Of a stretch of DNA of 53,970 nucleotides, positions 15,979-24,385 are shown one piece after another. Position 1 is the stretch's first letter, and every line of letters starts with the position of its first letter. Location: NCBI GenBank assembly GCA_013388905.1, contig JACAEI010000035.1:1-53970 (forward strand), given 5' to 3'. The stretch is from Candidatus Bathyarchaeota archaeon (lineage in GTDB: Archaea > Thermoproteota > Bathyarchaeia > Bathyarchaeales > Bathycorpusculaceae). Made by a program: the position numbers and the translations under genes. The notes under the pieces were generated by a model. It ran no database searches, was not told the DNA's origin, and saw only the letters and a list, made by a program, of their open reading frames with translations.

Positions 15979-16944
15979 TTAGAATAGATGTTTATCAGTT
16001 AGGAATGGATTGCCACCCACTCTACTTTTGATGACATTTGATAAACCTAAGCTACGTAGCCTATCGGCTATAGTCTCCATGTTCTTTATGTAAGTGTTAA
16101 TGAAAACTGATGGTCCAGTGTCCATGGAAAACCATACTGGTATACCTTCACGGCGCATTTGTTGCACCTCTTTTATTATGCGAATTGTTTCTGGCTCCCA
16201 AAGAACTAGGTGCGCTTTCCCTGTCATCGTGCTGGCGTGCAGATTTAAGCTGTCTTCCTCGGCAAGTCTACCTATTGTAGCCACATCTCCGGTTTTTATG
16301 GCTTCCTCCATCACCCTAACAAGTTTTGCCACATGTCTTAGCCTAGCCTTCAACATTGGCGAACTGAGGACTTCACTATGCGCCTCCTCAGTCTTAATAG
16401 TTGACGGCACTGGCACAATAACCATGCCCAAATCAACTGCGTTGGGCTTAACTATCGGTTCAGCATACGACTTTCCATCTTTGTTGGCGTACCATATGGC
16501 GAAGCTTCCTGCAAGGCTTCTTGTAGCTGAGCCCGCTCCTAATCTAATTAACTCGGACAGTGACACGTAGTCAATATCAAACTTTAAGGCGGCGCATATA
16601 GCAACGCCTAATGCTGCAAAACCAGAAGCGGAAAAACCAAGTCCCTTTCCACTTGTTACACTGTTTCGGGAAACAACCCTAAAAAATCCAGAGTAACCAG
16701 TCTTTTCTCTTAACTTATTCAGAACTGTATGCACCCTTTCAAATTCGGTTCCTTCAACCTTTTTATCATTGATTGTAACTGAATCTTTCTCTAGCGAGCT
16801 AACGCTTTCAACGGTTGTTGTAGTGTGCAAAGCGTCGATGCAGACTGATATGCTGTCATGGAATGGAATTCTAAGCGTAGCATCCTTTAACCCGTGATAT
16901 TTAATCAATCCTTGAATTGGATGCGCAATCGCCGTTGCTTTCAT
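15979..16944 (-). CDS. Diphosphomevalonate decarboxylase family protein (GHMP kinase fold)
   Basis: A 321-residue member of the mevalonate (di)phosphate decarboxylase group: QGLIKYHGLKD (Lys15, family LVKYWGKRD), the glycine-rich GKGLGFSASGFAALGVAI, GAGSATRSLAGSFAIW and DTGPSVFI with Asp275 in the decarboxylase position. Both the lysine and the aspartate of true decarboxylases appear to be present. The family also includes phosphomevalonate decarboxylase and mevalonate 3-kinase, so the substrate is uncertain. This matters because phosphomevalonate dehydratase is also encoded here (739-2331), and that route does not need a diphosphomevalonate decarboxylase. Confidence 0.8.
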   Translation of the reverse strand: MKATAIAHPIQGLIKYHGLKDATLRIPFHDSISVCIDALHTTTTVESVSSLEKDSVTINDKKVEGTEFERVHTVLNKLREKTGYSGFFRVVSRNSVTSGKGLGFSASGFAALGVAICAALKFDIDYVSLSELIRLGAGSATRSLAGSFAIWYANKDGKSYAEPIVKPNAVDLGMVIVPVPSTIKTEEAHSEVLSSPMLKARLRHVAKLVRVMEEAIKTGDVATIGRLAEEDSLNLHASTMTGKAHLVLWEPETIRIIKEVQQMRREGIPVWFSMDTGPSVFINTYIKNMETIADRLRSLGLSNVIKSRVGGNPFLTDKHLF

Positions 16945-17031
16945 GCTTCTCTGACTCGCATATGGCTTTGACGCTGGGGAAGGGATTTCAGCACCAACTT
17001 ACTAGTAAAAGCATGCTATATTTATTATTGG

Positions 17032-17048
17032 CGAGAGTTCGAATCTCG
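17032..17048 (+). other. Isolated tRNA T-arm-like hairpin
   Basis: CGAGA-GTTCGAA-TCTCG is a perfect 5-bp stem with the T-loop consensus GTTCGAA. No acceptor, D-arm or anticodon arm can be built with the flanking 90 bases, so this is not an intact tRNA gene. It lies in the gap between two minus-strand genes and could be a tRNA relic, an old integration site or chance. Confidence 0.35.
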
Positions 17049-17107
17049 ACCGTATTACAAAATGTTATGTGTGTGCGTGCAATGGTTGTAGGCTCCTCTA
17101 TTAGGAG

Positions 17108-18181
17108 TCAAATATGTTTTGTTCTTGATGTGGGCCAATCTAGCACGGACTCTATATTCAGGTTAAGCACTATTTCCGCGATATCGCTGGCGTATTCTGC
17201 TGTTCTTCTTACGCTTTCAATAAGCAGCCTTAAACTGGCGATTTCTTCGATTTCAATTTTCTGAGATAACAGGATGGCTTCTTTTTCTAATTTGGCAATT
17301 TCTTTTGCTCTTTCAATGACGCTCTCAGCTAGATTGAAATCGTGTTTGAATAATGAATCTATCGTATCTTCAAACGCAGAAATGGCTAAAGTGCTCATGT
17401 TTTCGATTTTTCTGAGAACCTCGTCATCTATGCGTTTCTTCAGCATCAAAACATTCTCTGCAATGCTTACTGCGTGGTCGGCTGTTCTCTCCACAGACTT
17501 GGTTATGAGCCTATAACCAAGGCAGTCTCTCGCATTAGATAGTCCGATTTCCGTGATGATCCGTGGATTAGCAATGGCTAGCTTGAGTTGGCGTATTATA
17601 TAAAGGTTGAATCTATCCACCTCAGTGTCTGTGTCGATCACAGCTTTAGCCAATTGATGGTCTATCTCTCTAAGAGCAGTCATTGAGTCTCTATGCATGG
17701 AAGAGGTTATGATAGACATCCTTCTCAATGAGCTTTCAACAGTAAGTTCAGGATAACTGAGCAGAATCTGCAAGGTCAACTCGTTGGGCGTGTCTGTTAC
17801 AATTTCAGTACCAACCAAGTATCGCCTAGCAAAATCTTTCAAAGCATTCCGTTGTAGCGAAGAGAGCCGTTCTTGGCCTTGCGCTCTCACTTGTATCAAA
17901 TTATACCCAACCAAGTATGCGGAGACTGCCTTTCTTATTGCGCCCGATTCATCTTTTTTGGATACTCTTATGATTGCCTCTTCTTTCTTTTCTTGTTTTG
18001 CCGGTCCCGAAGGTGCCAATGATAGCGAGCCGTCTCCTTCTTCACGAAGAATTAGGAAACTTCCTTTTCGCAGTTGATTGCGCGTCACCCATTTTCTCGG
18101 CAGTGAAATGATGTAAGTCGATCCCCCGGTTATCTGCAGTTTTCTGGCTTCTCCTTCCATTGCCTTAGAAATGTCTCGCAT
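17108..18181 (-). CDS. AbrB-PhoU fusion, probable phosphate regulator
   Basis: In 357 residues the N-terminus carries a SpoVT/AbrB-type DNA-binding fold (ARKLQITGGSTYIISLPRKWVTRNQLRKGSFLIL). Two PhoU-like three-helix repeats follow (about residues 135-235 and 240-340), with GYRLITKSVERTADHA and IESVRRTAEYASDIAE as the PhoU metal-site helices. Such fusions are archaeal and usually sit near pst genes. It is divergent from pstS across 145 bases, so it probably controls the Pst operon and itself. Confidence 0.88.
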   Translation of the reverse strand: MRDISKAMEGEARKLQITGGSTYIISLPRKWVTRNQLRKGSFLILREEGDGSLSLAPSGPAKQEKKEEAIIRVSKKDESGAIRKAVSAYLVGYNLIQVRAQGQERLSSLQRNALKDFARRYLVGTEIVTDTPNELTLQILLSYPELTVESSLRRMSIITSSMHRDSMTALREIDHQLAKAVIDTDTEVDRFNLYIIRQLKLAIANPRIITEIGLSNARDCLGYRLITKSVERTADHAVSIAENVLMLKKRIDDEVLRKIENMSTLAISAFEDTIDSLFKHDFNLAESVIERAKEIAKLEKEAILLSQKIEIEEIASLRLLIESVRRTAEYASDIAEIVLNLNIESVLDWPTSRTKHI

Positions 18182-18326
18182 TTCATTCGCCTATATACCA
18201 ACATCGCAAATCTATTGATAAATGTTTCTATTATATAGACTCAATATATTATTGTGGGAACATATATAATTGTTGACAACATTTTGCAACTTGAAAAGAC
18301 GAGTATGAAAAGGAGATGTATAAAAA
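18182..18326. promoter_or_regulatory. Divergent abrB-phoU / pstS promoter region
   Basis: Two TATA-like boxes face outward: CTATTATATAG at 18228-18238 for the minus-strand regulator and CATATATAAT at 18261-18270 for pstS. pstS has a ribosome site AAGGAGATG ending about 8 bases before its GTG. The intervening 18239-18260 is a likely operator, but no clean palindrome is visible. Confidence 0.5.
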
Positions 18327-19439
18327 GTGAACTACAAAATAGTTGCTATCACAGAAGCGGTAATCCTCATCGCAGTCACAGCAGGCTTCGCAGTCTATGG
18401 CATGTATTTCACCAATCAGCCAATCAGATTAAGCGGCGCAGGCGCAACATTCCCAGCTCCGCTAATCCAAAAATGGAGCGCGGAATTCAAAGACATGACA
18501 GAAGTACAAATCAACTATGAAGGAATAGGCAGTGGAGGCGGAGTGAAGCAATTCACCGAAAAAACCGTCGACTTTGGCGCAAGTGATCCACCAATGAAAG
18601 ATTCAGAGTTTTCCGCAACACCAAGAACATTGCATGTCCCCATTACAATTGGAGGAGTTGTGCCCATCTACAACATCCCAGGAATACCAAAAGGACTCAA
18701 CTTTTCAGGTCAAGTGCTCGCAGACATATTTCGCTTGAATATCACTAGATGGAGCGACCCGAGAATAACAACTATTAATCCTGGTGTAACATTGCCGGAT
18801 GCCGAAATAATTGTTTGCCGTAGATCAGATTCTAGCGGAACAACCAAAGTCTTCACGAGCTTCCTCTCAGACGAAAGCACAACATGGAGAGCCACGTATG
18901 GAGCAGCCAATGTAATCAACTGGCCTTCACAAACTGTCGGCGGAAAAGGCAATCCAGGCGTAGCTACCGCAGTACAGCAAAACCCGAATTCAATAGGCTA
19001 CGTAGAGCTTTCCTATGCTCTGGAGAGTAATATTTCCTACGGAACAGTGCAGAACGCAGCTGGCAAATTCGTTGAACCCACATTAGAAACACTAGCTGCT
19101 GCAGCGTCCGCTGTATCGTTGATTCTCCCGCCAGGAGACACAAGTTGGGCATCAGTAGGAAGCTATTTTAACCTTCACAATGTAGAAGGAGCTGACAACG
19201 CGTACCCAATCGCCAGTTTTTCCTACATATTGGTCTATAAAGAACTCAATGTTAGGTCTGGAATGACGTTGGAAAAAGCTAAGGCTTTGACTTGGTTCTT
19301 ATGGTGGGCAGTTCATGACGGGCAACACTATGCTTCTGGACTTTCATATGTTCCTTTGCCTCAAGCAGTTGTAACGCATAATGAAGCTACGCTACGAATG
19401 ATAACTTTCAACGGTCAACAAGTCAACGATTGGACATAG
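18327..19439 (+). CDS. pstS: Phosphate-binding protein PstS
   Basis: This is the substrate-binding component of the high-affinity phosphate ABC importer. It has 370 residues with an N-terminal hydrophobic anchor (IVAITEAVILIAVTAGFAVYG) and no lipobox, so it is probably membrane-tethered outside the cell. The phosphate-site motifs are LSGAGATFPAPLIQKW, YEGIGSGGGVKQF, DFGASDPPM and VCRRSDSSGTT. The start is GTG at 18327 behind AGGAGATG. It leads the pstSCAB-phoU operon. Confidence 0.93.
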   Translation: MNYKIVAITEAVILIAVTAGFAVYGMYFTNQPIRLSGAGATFPAPLIQKWSAEFKDMTEVQINYEGIGSGGGVKQFTEKTVDFGASDPPMKDSEFSATPRTLHVPITIGGVVPIYNIPGIPKGLNFSGQVLADIFRLNITRWSDPRITTINPGVTLPDAEIIVCRRSDSSGTTKVFTSFLSDESTTWRATYGAANVINWPSQTVGGKGNPGVATAVQQNPNSIGYVELSYALESNISYGTVQNAAGKFVEPTLETLAAAASAVSLILPPGDTSWASVGSYFNLHNVEGADNAYPIASFSYILVYKELNVRSGMTLEKAKALTWFLWWAVHDGQHYASGLSYVPLPQAVVTHNEATLRMITFNGQQVNDWT

Positions 19440-19449
19440 AGAGAAGACA

Positions 19450-20448
19450 ATGAGTCAACATAAGAAATCCCAAAATTTTCTTTCAAAACTCAAGACTAAT
19501 CCTAAAAAGAGGTTTTCAGAGGATTCAGTTTTCAGAACAATCGTTGCGTTGATTGCATGTAACATTTTCATAATTCTTGGATTAATAATCTTCAAAATAA
19601 CTCAAGGTTCATGGCTGTCAATTCAAACCTATGGCATAAACTTCCTATGGGGAACAACATGGCAGCCATTTCCTTCAAACCCAAACACTCCACCTATTTT
19701 TGGCGCATTACCACTTATCTGGGGCACTTTAATTACTTCAGCAATCGCCTTGTTATTAGGTGTCCCAATTAGCCTTGGCATAGCTCTAGCCCTTTCCGAG
19801 TTTGCGCCAAAGAATTTTAACTATGTTATTTCTTTTTTTGTAGAATTACTTGCAGCAATACCCAGCGTAATATATGGTTTATGGGGAATACTCGTCCTGA
19901 TTCCATTTCTTCAGAATGATATCTATCCGCATCTGCAAGCGGTGCTGGGTTTTCTGCCATTCTTCCAAGGTACAATACGTGGGTCGTCAGTATTAACTGG
20001 AGGCATTGTTCTTGCGATAATGATTATTCCAACAGTGTCTGCCATATCAAGAGATGTTTTTGCCGCTGTTCCGAACAGTCAAAGAGAGGCAATAATTGCA
20101 TTAGGAGCCACTAGATGGGAAAAGGCAAGAATTGTCATGAGTTATGGACGCTCTGGTGTGGTAGGAGCGATAATGCTTGGATTAGGTAGAGCGGTTGGAG
20201 AAACAATGGCTATCACGATGGTCATTGGAAACTCGTTTAATATGTTTACGTCTCTTTTTGAACCTGGTTCCACATTGGCTTCGATTGTGGCAAACGAGTT
20301 TACTGAAGCCAGTTCTCCTCCAGTCTACATTTCTGCATTGATGGAAGTTGGGCTAATACTCTTTGCTCTTGCAATAGTGGTGAATGCCTCAGCGAGGCTG
20401 ATAATTTGGCGTTCAACACGGAAAATTAAGGAAGTGGAGATGTTTTAA
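19450..20448 (+). CDS. pstC: Phosphate ABC transporter permease PstC
   Basis: A 332-residue permease with six predicted membrane segments. It carries the binding-protein-dependent transport motif EAIIALGATRWEKARIVM near residue 215. The large extracellular loop after the first helix and the GRAVGETMAITMVIGN block are PstC features. It starts 10 bases after pstS and ends one base before pstA, so translation is probably coupled. Confidence 0.93.
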   Translation: MSQHKKSQNFLSKLKTNPKKRFSEDSVFRTIVALIACNIFIILGLIIFKITQGSWLSIQTYGINFLWGTTWQPFPSNPNTPPIFGALPLIWGTLITSAIALLLGVPISLGIALALSEFAPKNFNYVISFFVELLAAIPSVIYGLWGILVLIPFLQNDIYPHLQAVLGFLPFFQGTIRGSSVLTGGIVLAIMIIPTVSAISRDVFAAVPNSQREAIIALGATRWEKARIVMSYGRSGVVGAIMLGLGRAVGETMAITMVIGNSFNMFTSLFEPGSTLASIVANEFTEASSPPVYISALMEVGLILFALAIVVNASARLIIWRSTRKIKEVEMF

Positions 20449-20449
20449 G

Positions 20450-21286
20450 TTGAGAAGTTACAGCTTCAGAAAATTAGAAGACCGAATGATGATATCGCTA
20501 GCTTATGCAGCTCTTATCATTGCGTTGATCCCGCTTATCAGTATCCTCGTTGAAACAGTTGGCAGAGGATTGTCAGCAATAAGTTTCAGCCTTCTCCTTG
20601 AGGAGATTCCTCCATTAGGTCAGCCTGGCGGAGGAATAGGACCAGCCATTCAAGGAACATTAATTGTAGTGGCATTGGCGTCAATTATGGGAATTCCAAT
20701 AGGCGTTTTCTCAGGAATATACTTAGCAGAATTTCGGCAATCACGGTTTGCTTCGGTAGCGAGATTTCTAAACGACGTTCTGACAAACGTGCCCTCGATA
20801 GCGCTAGGAATCTTTGGTTGGACATTGATAGTTGTTGTAATAGGCTGGTCTGTCATCGCAGGTGCCATAGCATTAGCGATTATGATGATTCCAATAGTCA
20901 CAAGAACCACAGAAGAGGCAATAAAGCTCGTGCCTATAACTATTAGAGAGGCCGCAATCGCGCTTGGTGTGCCACAATGGAAAACAACGCTAACAGTAGT
21001 GCTAAGTAGCACCAAAAAAGGCATTGCAACAGGAATTCTTCTTGCAGTCGCAAGAATATCAGGCGAGACAGCCCCTTTACTCCTAACAATACTTGGCAGC
21101 AGATTCTGGTTCAGCGGGTTCACCCAACCCACCGCAGCACTGCCCTTGGCGATATTCAATTTTTCCCAGTCACCCTTCAGAACTGCCGATTTACCTCGGG
21201 CATGGGGTGCATCTCTGATCCTTATTTTCATCGTACTCGCTATCAACATAATTGTAAGGTATATCACGAGAGAGAAGTACGGATAG
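20450..21286 (+). CDS. pstA: Phosphate ABC transporter permease PstA
   Basis: The second permease has 278 residues, starting with TTG at 20450. It has six hydrophobic segments, the EAA-type loop REAAIALGVPQWKTTLTVVL near residue 165 and ARISGETAPLLLTILGSRFWF, typical of PstA. It pairs with PstC to form the membrane channel of the phosphate importer. Confidence 0.93.
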   Translation: MRSYSFRKLEDRMMISLAYAALIIALIPLISILVETVGRGLSAISFSLLLEEIPPLGQPGGGIGPAIQGTLIVVALASIMGIPIGVFSGIYLAEFRQSRFASVARFLNDVLTNVPSIALGIFGWTLIVVVIGWSVIAGAIALAIMMIPIVTRTTEEAIKLVPITIREAAIALGVPQWKTTLTVVLSSTKKGIATGILLAVARISGETAPLLLTILGSRFWFSGFTQPTAALPLAIFNFSQSPFRTADLPRAWGASLILIFIVLAINIIVRYITREKYG

Positions 21287-21294
21287 ACTAATGC

Positions 21295-22053
21295 ATGAGC
21301 TACAAGATTGAAATTCAAAGCCTAAGTGCGTGGTTCGGAAGCAAACAGGTATTGCAAGACATCACAATGAAAATTAAGGAAAACTTGGTAACAGCTATAA
21401 TAGGTCCCTCAGGGTGTGGCAAAACTACACTTATAAGATGCCTTAACAGAATGCATGAGTTGACGCCAAGGGCGAAGGTCACTGGAAGAGTGTTGCTAGA
21501 TGGAGAAGACATCTACAGCGAAAACGTTGATCCAGTGACTGTCAGAAGGAGAATAGGCATGGTTTTCCAGAAGCCAAATCCATTTCCAATGATGTCAATC
21601 TATGACAATACTGCGGCCGGATTAAAACTGAACGGTGTTGCTGATAAGCATAGATTAGATGGGATAGTTGAAAAGAGTCTAAGAGCGGCTCATCTGTGGG
21701 ATGAAGTTAAATTGGAATTAGGAAAATCAGGTGCAAGCCTTTCTGGAGGACAACAACAAAGGTTGTGCATCGCAAGAGCGTTGGCAATTGAGCCAGAAGT
21801 GATTTTAATGGATGAACCAACATCGGCTTTGGACCCAACAGCAGCAGCGAAAATAGAGCAACTTATACGAATCTTGGCTGAGAACTATACAGTGGTCATC
21901 GTTACCCATAACATGCAGCAGGCCGCAAGGGTTTCGGATTTTACTGCCTTTCTATATCTGGGGAAACTTGTAGAATATGGATTAACTAAAGATATTTTTG
22001 AAAATCCAAAGAGTGAATTGACGGAGAAATATATAACAGGAGAATTTGGCTAG
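21295..22053 (+). CDS. pstB: Phosphate ABC transporter ATPase PstB
   Basis: In 252 residues: Walker [12 protein letters not shown] near residue 37, Q-loop [10 protein letters not shown], signature [16 protein letters not shown], Walker [14 protein letters not shown] and the H-loop [10 protein letters not shown]. The wording of [10 protein letters not shown] and LSGGQQQR is specific to PstB. It powers phosphate uptake from the cytoplasmic side. ATG at 21295 follows pstA by 8 bases. Confidence 0.95.
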   Translation: MSYKIEIQSLSAWFGSKQVLQDITMKIKENLVTAIIGPSGCGKTTLIRCLNRMHELTPRAKVTGRVLLDGEDIYSENVDPVTVRRRIGMVFQKPNPFPMMSIYDNTAAGLKLNGVADKHRLDGIVEKSLRAAHLWDEVKLELGKSGASLSGGQQQRLCIARALAIEPEVILMDEPTSALDPTAAAKIEQLIRILAENYTVVIVTHNMQQAARVSDFTAFLYLGKLVEYGLTKDIFENPKSELTEKYITGEFG

Positions 22054-22063
22054 GTGAGAAAAG

Positions 22064-22708
22064 ATGAGCAGAATAATAGATACTGGTTTGGAAGAACTTT
22101 CAGTAATGCTTTGCAGAATGGGAGAACTCACGTACGAAACGGTTTCCTTATCAATAAAAGGATGTCTCAACGGCACAAGTGTATACTCTCAAGTTCATGA
22201 AATGTCGGATGCGCTTATATCCATGTCCGACCAAGCTGAAGACAAAACTTTTGAGCTTATTGCGCGGTTTCAACCAGTAGCATCCGACCTCAGAACCATA
22301 AAATCCTACATGAAAATTGCCTACGATTTTGCTCGATACAGCAGATACGCCCTCGACATATCCTATATCAACGAACAACTTGGCGGGCTGAAAGAATGCG
22401 AAGAATGGATAACCGAATATATTGAAAAAATGAGCGAAAAAGTCCTGAACATGGTTCGAACAAGCATTGACGCACTCAGAAGCCACAGCGCACAACTTGC
22501 CAAAACAATCGCCAAAACAGAAGAAGAAGTAGACAAAATGTATTTCGAATATCTCGACAAATTGATCAAAAAAGCGCCAGCAACAAGCAAGTGCACAATT
22601 TCCAGTGTACTCGTAGTAAGGTACCTTGAAAGAATAGCTGATCATGCAACATACATCTGCGAATCAGTGATCTACCTTGCGACAGGTGAAAAGACTACAT
22701 TAAGGTAA
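22064..22708 (+). CDS. phoU: PhoU, phosphate-transport regulator
   Basis: A 214-residue, all-helical protein with two PhoU repeats. The conserved metal-site helices read LRTIKSYMKIAYDFARYSRYA and VRYLERIADHATYICE. It starts 10 bases after pstB with GTGAGAAAAG before the ATG. Together with the two AbrB-PhoU proteins, this makes three PhoU-domain proteins in the window. The operon ends here at a predicted hairpin. Confidence 0.9.
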   Translation: MSRIIDTGLEELSVMLCRMGELTYETVSLSIKGCLNGTSVYSQVHEMSDALISMSDQAEDKTFELIARFQPVASDLRTIKSYMKIAYDFARYSRYALDISYINEQLGGLKECEEWITEYIEKMSEKVLNMVRTSIDALRSHSAQLAKTIAKTEEEVDKMYFEYLDKLIKKAPATSKCTISSVLVVRYLERIADHATYICESVIYLATGEKTTLR

Positions 22709-22772
22709 TTTACAGTAAATTAGACTTCTTTACCAAAAATAGCCTAGGAAAAAGCTTTAACTGGTAAAATGG

Positions 22773-22813
22773 CGCCGGGGAATAGGTTTACATCTCGGTT
22801 TAAATTCTCGGCG
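22773..22813. terminator. Stem-loop between convergent phoU and glycoside hydrolase genes
   Basis: CGCCGGGGA (22773-22781) pairs with TTCTCGGCG (22805-22813) in a 9-bp stem with two G-U pairs and a 23-base loop. It lies in the 123-base convergent gap and could act as a processing or termination element. The T-rich tract expected of an archaeal terminator is weak. Confidence 0.3.
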
Positions 22814-22831
22814 AATTTATCAAATTAGGAC

Positions 22832-24043
22832 TTAATAATTTGATAAATCTTTGTTGTCTTTTAATGTTTGATCATGCTTTTTAGAACACTTTATTGGCAT
22901 TGTATGAAGCAAAATCACAACAAGTGTAACAAGTATTAGAGAGAAAAAAGCAAGCCACGCTACTGGAAACTCTGGAATTATATAAAGTGTTTGCCAATAA
23001 ATCCAAATTTCCTTTTCTGTTCCATTCTTGTATTTTAATCCTACAAAATCGTTAGGCTTGGCATTGGGATTTGTCTCTTCTTCAACTGTGCGAAGGTCAT
23101 GTAAACATAGCCAACTCACAATTTCCAAAGGCATGTCTTTTGTATGTTCCAAAAACCAGAGCAGAAATTCAACTTGCTCTTGTTCAGACCCGCCTCTTAG
23201 TAGCTCGGAACTGGTCCATCCTATTTCGCTGAAAACAACCGGTTTGTCTCCCGTGTAATTAATTATTCGTGTGTAGTATTCAGAGGGCATGTCGCTAGGT
23301 CTTTCGTACCATGCGTCGCCTGGATAACCAAGCATGTAAGGATATGAGGTGAAGCCGAAGAGGTCAATTTTGTCTTTGTCGAATTTTTCTATTAAGAACC
23401 ACCCCTTATAAGAATCGATTGTGTCAAGCCTAAAAACTACGAAGACTTTTGTTTCTGGAGACACTGCCTTTATTCCATTATAGGTTTCCTTTACCAAGCT
23501 GACATAGTTGTCAAAGTCGTCTTGACTGCAATTCCAATAGTATGTGTCTATTTCATTTCCTATGCAGAAGTATTTCGGATGATAATCTCGTGAGATGTTT
23601 ACTGCTTGCTCAATCCATAACTGGCGAAGTTCAGGTGTTCCAAGATTCGTCGTGGTAGAGTTCATGTACGGAGGAATTTGCAGAATTACCTTTCCTCCCT
23701 CCACAGTCCAGAAGTTTAGCTGAAAAATCGGAGTTAGACCACTTGAATTTATCAACCACAATAGCCCTTGCGTCTCAGGCTTTTTCAAGTGTTCAGTTGT
23801 GTTATACCATGGCACATTTGCAAACCAAAGGTTCATGACATCTGCAACCGAACCTGCTGTGCTGTATATCTCTTCAAGAGTTCCATTCAACTTGAACGTG
23901 TGGGTCACGCCGATGAGAAAACTTCTAGAAGTTATGGGAAGAGAAACCTCATCGCACCTCGCCTTCTCAACAACAATTGCGTTAACACAGCTTGCAACGG
24001 CAAACGAGAAAATTAGAGTGAGAGACACAATCTTGTGTTGCAT
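22832..24043 (-). CDS. Secreted glycoside hydrolase of clan GH-A type with PEF-CTERM-like anchor
   Basis: From ATG at 24043 the protein has a signal peptide (HKIVSLTLIFSFAVASCVNA). A TIM-barrel domain follows in which IGNEIDTYYW (acid/base glutamate) and VVFSEIGWTS (nucleophile glutamate) match clan GH-A enzymes such as GH53 galactanases. The end, IPEFPVAWLAFF plus a hydrophobic helix and a basic tail (KCSKKH), matches the archaeal PEF-CTERM sorting signal. The enzyme probably acts on polysaccharide at the cell surface. GTGATC just before this ATG favours it over the ATG at 24124, which would add 27 residues before the signal peptide. Confidence 0.75.
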   Translation of the reverse strand: MQHKIVSLTLIFSFAVASCVNAIVVEKARCDEVSLPITSRSFLIGVTHTFKLNGTLEEIYSTAGSVADVMNLWFANVPWYNTTEHLKKPETQGLLWLINSSGLTPIFQLNFWTVEGGKVILQIPPYMNSTTTNLGTPELRQLWIEQAVNISRDYHPKYFCIGNEIDTYYWNCSQDDFDNYVSLVKETYNGIKAVSPETKVFVVFRLDTIDSYKGWFLIEKFDKDKIDLFGFTSYPYMLGYPGDAWYERPSDMPSEYYTRIINYTGDKPVVFSEIGWTSSELLRGGSEQEQVEFLLWFLEHTKDMPLEIVSWLCLHDLRTVEEETNPNAKPNDFVGLKYKNGTEKEIWIYWQTLYIIPEFPVAWLAFFSLILVTLVVILLHTMPIKCSKKHDQTLKDNKDLSNY

Positions 24044-24218
24044 AAAGATCACATCGATGGATTTTGCAGAAATTTTTCCACGTTTAATATATAAGACTTT
24101 TAGTATGACTCCAGTAACAGACATATTTTAAGCCCAGAAATTGCAAGGCAGAGGCAAGAACTTTACCAAAAAAAGAAAAGATTTTCATATACTTTTCAAA
24201 AATAACGATGTTGAAAGC

Positions 24219-24349
24219 GCCGGGGAAGGGATTCGAACCCTTGCGAGCCCGAGGGCTCACTGGCTTACTTGTCACTTATTCTTCAAAGCCCATTTTCATT
24301 TGGCGTTTTGATCTCGAGGCCAGCGCGATAACCACTCCGCCACCCCGGC
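24219..24349 (-). tRNA. tRNA-Ser (CGA) with a canonical 37/38 intron
   Basis: On the minus strand GCCGGGG (24349-24343) pairs with CCCCGGC (24226-24220), followed by discriminator G at 24219, the serine identity base. The anticodon stem CTGGC/GCCAG closes a loop with anticodon CGA. A long variable arm GAGCCC-TC-GGGCTC and T-arm AAGGG-TTCGAAT-CCCTT follow. Removing 47 bases (24266-24312) gives an 84-nt class II tRNA. CCA is not encoded. Confidence 0.92.
24266..24312 (-). other. 47-nt tRNA-Ser intron at position 37/38
   Basis: The exon CTCG and intron CAAG form the central helix of a bulge-helix-bulge, with one C-A mismatch. The bulges are AG/A on the 5' side and TA/A on the 3' side. TCA/TGA starts the inner helix, and GCC/GGC continues it. 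The cut sites produce the exact anticodon loop. Confidence 0.8.
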
Positions 24350-24385
24350 TAACAAGAAGAATGCATAGTTATCCTAAAAGAGTTT

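Noticed and set aside
20650-21318. 222-codon minus-strand frame opposite pstA
   Set aside because: pstA and the pstB start explain the region and the frame has no recognisable domain.
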